This document shows, one piece after another, positions 60,076 through 64,000 of a stretch of DNA of 64,000 nt. The notes beneath the pieces were generated by a model that did not search any database, had not been told where the DNA came from, and saw nothing but the letters and a program-made list of their open reading frames with translations. Every line of letters starts with the position of its first letter. Position 1 is the stretch's first letter. The stretch comes from Actinomadura sp. HBU206391. GTDB lineage: Bacteria; Actinomycetota; Actinomycetes; Streptosporangiales; Streptosporangiaceae. The stretch lies in NCBI RefSeq assembly GCF_014323665.1, contig NZ_JABVEB010000013.1:22413-86412 (forward strand). Direction: 5' to 3'. The position numbers and the translations under genes are program-made.

Positions 60076-62583
60076 ATGAGTATCGAGAACACTCGCGCAT
60101 GGGGGCGTTCCGGGAGGCGAGCTCTGGCCGTATTGATCGTGCTGACCATGGTCGCCGTCGTGATGGTGGTGGTGGTGCGAACGTACGTGATGCCGGAGAA
60201 CGGCGATGAGCGATACTCCGCCCAGATCCGGCGGACCGAATATGGCATCCCACATGTCACGGCTAAGGATCACGGGGGTCTCGGATACGGGTACGGGTAC
60301 GCGTTCGCCCAGGACAACCTGTGTGTCATGGCCTCACGGGTGGTGACCCTGCGAGGTGAACGATCAAAATACTTCGATGCGGGAGTGCCCTCCGACGATC
60401 CGGTCGAGCCGGTCTCCAACCTCGCGAGCGACATCTACTACAAGGGCGTCCTGGCATCGGGCGTCCTGCGGCGGACACTGGCGCGCCCGGCGCCGCACGG
60501 GCCCACCCCAGAACTGCGTCGGATGGTCGACGGCTATGTCGCCGGCTACAACCGCTATCTGCGCGACACAGGGGTGAAGCGGCTGCCGGATCCGACCTGC
60601 CGGGGCAAGGCCTGGGTCCACCCGATCACCGCCCTGGACATCTGGAGCAACATCCTTGACGTCAATCGCGCCGGGACCGCGGACTTCAAGGAGGCCATCG
60701 CCACCGCGACCCCGGCCGGAGCCGGCGCCACCGGATCCGGGGGCCCGCGAGCCGTACCGACCACGGCGGTCCCGAAGGCGGGGACGACCGCTCCCGGCAG
60801 CAACGCGTGGGCCCTCGGCCGGAAGGCGACCCGTGACGGCCACGGCATGCTGCTCGCCGACCCGCACCTCCCGTGGAACGGCGCCTGGCGGCTCTACCAG
60901 GTGCAGCTGACCATTCCCGGGGTGCTCAACGTGTCGGGCGCCAGCCTGTACGGCACACCGGTGGTCGAGATCGGCCACACTACGGGCGTGGCCTGGACCC
61001 ACGCGGTCTCGCACGCGCCACGCTTCACCCTCCACCAACTCGCTCTCGCGCCGGGCGAACCCACCAGCTACGTGGTCGACGGCCGGGCAGAGTCGATGGG
61101 CCGGCAGAAGGTGAACGTCACCCTGCGAGACCCCGTCGGCGGGACCGTCACCGTCACCCGTACCCTCTACACCTCGCGGTACGGCCCGGTGCTCGCCACC
61201 GGCTGGACGACCAGGACCGCGTTCGCCCTGGCCGACGCCAACGCCTCGAACCTGCGCTCGATGAACGAATGGCTGGCGATGGGCGCCGTGCAGAACCTCG
61301 CCCAGCTGCGCACGGCCCAGAACACCTACCAAGGCGTGCCCTCCTACTACACGCTCGCCACCGACACCAGCGGGACGACGTACTTCGCCGACTCCTCAGT
61401 GGTCCCGCATGTCACCGACGCCCAGGCCAAGCGCTGCATCAGCACGCCGGAGGGCAAGGCGCGATATCCCGAGACGCTCGTCCTGGACGGCTCCACGTCG
61501 TCCTGCGGCTGGGGCAAGGATCCCGACGCGATCGAGCCCGGCATCTTCGGACCCGGCCGATACCCGACGCTGACCCGCACCGACTACGTGGCCAACTCCA
61601 ACGACAGCCCCTGGCTGACCAACCCCTCGGCTCCCCTCACCGACTACCCCCGCATCTACGGCGACACCCGTACCGAACGCAGGCTGCGCGCCCGGCTCAG
61701 CCTGGACCTGATCTCCCAGCGGCTGGCCGGCACCGACGGCCTCGGCCCGCCCGGTTTCACGCTCGAGACCCTGCAGGCCACGGCGATCGGCAAACGCAAC
61801 TACAGCGCTGAACTCACCCGCGCCGACCTGCTGGCGACGTGCCGTACCCACCCCGTCATGACCGCCACCGACGGCCGGCGGATCAACGTACGCCAAGCAT
61901 GCGACACGCTCTCGGCCTGGGACGGCCGCGCCGACCTCGACAGCCGCGGCGCCATCCTGTGGCGCGAGTTCTTCACGCGGCTGGGGCGAAGCGGCCGGGT
62001 CGTAGCACCAGCCGATTCTTCGCCGCCCACGCCGGACGGCCCTCCGCCGACACCCAAGCCGGCCAGCGCGAAAGACACGGCGTCGGGTGACTCGAAGGAG
62101 CCGGAGACCGGCCGGTGGCGAGTGCCGTTCGACCCCGCGCACCCGCTCATCACCCCACGCGGACTCGACCGCAAGAATCCGGCAGTGCAGCGCGCCCTGG
62201 TCGACACCGTGCAGCGCCTCCAGAACAACCGCACCCCCTTTGCCCTCACTCCGGCGGACGCCCAGCGCTACGCCTCGATCCCCATACCCGGCTGCACCGA
62301 CGAGGAAGGCTGCTTCGACCGCATCGACTCCTCCGGGCCGATCGGCGGCGGCCGCTATCCGGACGTGGACGGAGGCTCCAGCTTCCTGATGGCCATCGAG
62401 CTGACACCGAACGGGCCCCGCACCCGCACCCTGCTCACCTACTCCCAATCCGCCAACCCGGCCTCGCCCCACCACACCGACCAGACCGCCTTGTTCTCCC
62501 GCAGCCAGTGGATCACCGAGCGCTTCACCGAAGCCGAGATCAACGCGACCCCACACCTGCAGACCACCGCCCTCCGAGGCTGA
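60076..62583 (+). CDS. penicillin acylase family Ntn-hydrolase
   Basis: 835 residues. A basic N-terminus plus one hydrophobic helix (RALAVLIVLTMVAVVMVVVV, 15-34) serves as signal or anchor. The alpha chain (RRTEYGIPHVTAKDHGGLGYGYGYAFAQDNLC) is followed by a low-complexity Ala/Gly/Thr/Pro spacer (about 209-240). The beta chain starts at Ser242 in PGSNAWALG, the expected self-cleavage site and nucleophile. DPHLPW and NDSPWLTN agree with the family. Relatives cleave acyl-homoserine lactones, aculeacin-type lipopeptides and beta-lactams. Together with the GntR-ABC genes it may form an antibiotic or signal degradation/export unit. Confidence 0.9.
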   Translation: MSIENTRAWGRSGRRALAVLIVLTMVAVVMVVVVRTYVMPENGDERYSAQIRRTEYGIPHVTAKDHGGLGYGYGYAFAQDNLCVMASRVVTLRGERSKYFDAGVPSDDPVEPVSNLASDIYYKGVLASGVLRRTLARPAPHGPTPELRRMVDGYVAGYNRYLRDTGVKRLPDPTCRGKAWVHPITALDIWSNILDVNRAGTADFKEAIATATPAGAGATGSGGPRAVPTTAVPKAGTTAPGSNAWALGRKATRDGHGMLLADPHLPWNGAWRLYQVQLTIPGVLNVSGASLYGTPVVEIGHTTGVAWTHAVSHAPRFTLHQLALAPGEPTSYVVDGRAESMGRQKVNVTLRDPVGGTVTVTRTLYTSRYGPVLATGWTTRTAFALADANASNLRSMNEWLAMGAVQNLAQLRTAQNTYQGVPSYYTLATDTSGTTYFADSSVVPHVTDAQAKRCISTPEGKARYPETLVLDGSTSSCGWGKDPDAIEPGIFGPGRYPTLTRTDYVANSNDSPWLTNPSAPLTDYPRIYGDTRTERRLRARLSLDLISQRLAGTDGLGPPGFTLETLQATAIGKRNYSAELTRADLLATCRTHPVMTATDGRRINVRQACDTLSAWDGRADLDSRGAILWREFFTRLGRSGRVVAPADSSPPTPDGPPPTPKPASAKDTASGDSKEPETGRWRVPFDPAHPLITPRGLDRKNPAVQRALVDTVQRLQNNRTPFALTPADAQRYASIPIPGCTDEEGCFDRIDSSGPIGGGRYPDVDGGSSFLMAIELTPNGPRTRTLLTYSQSANPASPHHTDQTALFSRSQWITERFTEAEINATPHLQTTALRG

Positions 62584-62682
62584 CGACCGCTCACGTCAGG
62601 CGGTCACCTGGCCAATAGGCTCACAACACGAACAAGCACGACATGTGCAAGGCCAAGCCCTCGGAACTCCCCAGGAGATGTG

Positions 62683-63085
62683 ATGAGCACCGTGGTGATG
62701 CACAACGTCGTGTGGTGATCGGGCGTCACCTGTTCGACATGACCAACGGCTGGGAGGGGTCGCCGCCGGCGGGCGAACACGTGGTCGTGGTGTCGCACCG
62801 GCCCAAGCCCGACGGGTGGCACCCCGAGGCGTCGTACCACTTCGTCGACGATGTGGCACAGGCGATCGCGAAGGCCAAGGAACTCGCAGGGGAGCGCATC
62901 GTCGCCGTGGCGGCGGCCGACGCCGGCGGGCAGGAACTCGCCCTCAGGCCTGGTGGACGAGGTCGCGATGGACGTCGTGCCCGTGGTCTTCGGCTCAGGC
63001 AAGCGGTACTTCGGGTCGGTCGATGCCCAGCATCTGCTCGAGGACCCGCACACGGTGATCAAGGGCGATCGGGTGCTTCTGCCTC
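62683..63085 (+). pseudogene. RibD/DHFR-like reductase remnant (internal deletion and frameshift)
   Basis: ATG 62683 with AGGAGA upstream encodes MSTVVMHNVV, the normal opening of the family, and then runs directly into VIGRHLFDMTNGWEGSPPAGEHVVVVSHRPKPDGWHP in another frame, so about 60 codons of the middle are missing. A further one-base insertion near 62946 separates GGQELAL from GLVDEVAMDVVPVVFGSGKRYFGSVDAQHLLED. The product cannot be functional. An intact member of the same superfamily lies 270 nt downstream. Confidence 0.85.
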
Positions 63086-63306
63086 GCGGCATGTGCGGAC
63101 GACGAGCCAGGGGCTTCGCGGCCGATCTGATCCCAGAGCTCGTCCGCACTGGGCTACCCCACTGGGGCGCGCATGAGGAAGTGGAGCGCAGTCGTCCCGA
63201 AACCGTCGCGCTGTCGGATCGATTGCAGTCGGCGTGCCAGAAAGTCCTCGAAAGAAATCTGGGAGGCGGTGTCGGATCGGGGCGGAGGTGTTCGTAGCAG
63301 GGGTGA
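63086..63306. other. no recognisable gene
   Basis: Between the RibD-like remnant and the hairpin upstream of the intact reductase. Short open frames exist in several directions, but none has a ribosome site or a family I recognise. It may be further decayed sequence. Confidence 0.4.
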
Positions 63307-63331
63307 GGGGCCGCCCACGAGGGGCGGCCCC
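63307..63331. terminator. 10-bp perfect hairpin
   Basis: Arms 63307-63316 and 63322-63331 are perfect complements around the 5-nt loop ACGAG. It ends 22 nt before the intact reductase start, so it may terminate transcripts from upstream or, if transcribed with the gene, act as a leader structure. Confidence 0.65.
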
Positions 63332-63353
63332 CGCGGAGAAGGGAACCGCGATC

Positions 63354-63959
63354 ATGAAACTGACGACCACCACGCAGGTCTCCGTCGATGGAGTGGTGCA
63401 GGGAAACGGCGGGCGGGATGAGAACCGCAGCGGCGGATTCGAGCGAGGCGGATGGGCCGGGCCGCTGTTCGACAGCGAGGCCATGACGTTCGTCGACCAA
63501 GTGTACCAGAGCGCCGACGCGTTCCTGTTCGGCCGGCGGACCTACGAGCTTTTCGCCAGCTACTGGGGCGTGAGGGAAGATCTGGGGAACCCGATCGTAG
63601 GTGCCTTGAACACGAAGCCCAAGTACGTCGCGTCGAACACGCTCACCGAACCGCGCTGGGCGGATACGACCGTCCTGTCCGGTGACCTCGCGGCGGCCAT
63701 CGGCGAGCTGAAGGCCAAGTCGGCGGGTGAGCTGCAGGTGCACGGCAGCGGCGCCCTGACCCGGTGGTTGCTCGAGAACGGCCTCGTCGACGAGATGAAT
63801 CTGCTCATCGTCCCGGTGGTCGTCGGCCAGGGCACGCGGCTGTTCCCCGCCACCGGCCCGGACATAGCGCTTGACCTGGTCGAATCGCGAGCCTTCCCGA
63901 AAGGCATAACGCTCCAGGTCTACCGGCCGGCCGGGCGCCCGGAGTATGCAACCGACTGA
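63354..63959 (+). CDS. RibD C-terminal / dihydrofolate reductase-like protein
   Basis: 201 residues, superfamily RibD_C (DHFR fold). MKLTTTTQVSVDGVVQGNGG opens the protein; FGRRTYELFASYW, the nucleotide-binding stretch LQVHGSGALTRWLLENGLVDEMNLLIVPVVVGQGTRLF and the terminal strand ITLQVYRP follow. It probably reduces a small heterocycle or nitro/keto compound with NADPH; a role in folate or riboflavin synthesis is not implied. AGAAGGG lies upstream of the ATG. It is an intact relative of the broken gene just before it, though the two are not recent duplicates. Confidence 0.88.
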   Translation: MKLTTTTQVSVDGVVQGNGGRDENRSGGFERGGWAGPLFDSEAMTFVDQVYQSADAFLFGRRTYELFASYWGVREDLGNPIVGALNTKPKYVASNTLTEPRWADTTVLSGDLAAAIGELKAKSAGELQVHGSGALTRWLLENGLVDEMNLLIVPVVVGQGTRLFPATGPDIALDLVESRAFPKGITLQVYRPAGRPEYATD

Positions 63960-63979
63960 AGCACGTGACGTAGGTGACG

Positions 63980-64000
63980 CACTAGTGTCCTGCGCCAGAA
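63980..64000. mobile_element. possible terminal repeat of an insertion sequence cut by the window edge
   Basis: CACTAGTGTCCTGCGCCAGA just after the reductase gene resembles, from memory only, the terminal repeats of actinobacterial IS630-type elements. No transposase is visible inside the window. Confidence 0.15.

Overview
The window is very GC-rich, with codon third positions strongly biased to G/C, frequent GTG and TTG starts, and start/stop overlaps of the ATGA or GTGA type. Together with a DUF574-type SAM methyltransferase, an F420-type luciferase-like oxidoreductase, an AfsR/SARP regulator, an nSTAND-WD40 ATPase, an ECF sigma factor and a DUF2630 protein, this points to the chromosome of a filamentous actinomycete. 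Streptosporangiales or Thermomonosporaceae is my best guess, by inference only. No tRNA, rRNA, CRISPR, phage module or complete insertion sequence was seen.

Region by region. 1-12.5 kb is a mosaic of small metabolic and regulatory units: a VOC protein, an acyltransferase, ArsR and TetR regulators, a DUF574 methyltransferase, a Tat-exported sulfite-oxidase-type molybdoenzyme, a frameshifted MFS transporter, and an ABC exporter next to a NarL-type two-component system. 12.5-33.6 kb is the most interesting part: a catabolic island of about 21 kb in tight operons. The left arm (minus strand) carries CoA-transferase A/B, an IclR regulator, two SDRs and an LLM oxidoreductase. The middle arm (plus strand) carries a two-domain VOC enzyme, a complete polar amino-acid ABC importer, a three-subunit flavin/iron-sulfur dehydrogenase of the HcnABC / opine oxidase / D-hydroxyproline dehydrogenase type, and a DHDPS-family lyase. 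The right arm carries a divergent aldehyde dehydrogenase, then a class III aminotransferase, an AcoX-like NAD-kinase relative, divergent GcvPA and GcvPB homologues with no H- or T-protein, and a lambda-crystallin-type hydroxyacid dehydrogenase. The layout reads as uptake and stepwise oxidation of an unidentified amino acid or imino/opine-like compound.

33.6-46.9 kb holds DUF4240, a 2-hydroxyacid dehydrogenase, a glycosyltransferase / DUF2334 deacetylase / glycosyltransferase operon, DUF2630, an NhaA antiporter fused to a thioredoxin-like domain, DinB, an orphan cytochrome b that has lost one heme site and the Qo acidic residue, a Dps/Fur divergent pair around a 29-bp perfect palindrome, a decayed MerR gene, and an ECF sigma factor with a membrane partner. 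47-54.6 kb is a divergent pair of giant regulators: an AfsR/SARP protein, and an HTH-NTPase-WD40 protein with 14 WD repeats. 54.6-64 kb holds a Tat/lipoprotein serine hydrolase, a short zone of three decayed genes, a GntR-ABC-penicillin acylase operon, and a decayed RibD/DHFR-like gene beside an intact relative.

Several promoters share one layout, a TAnnnT -10 box exactly 6 nt before the start codon. This indicates leaderless mRNAs and helped choose starts.
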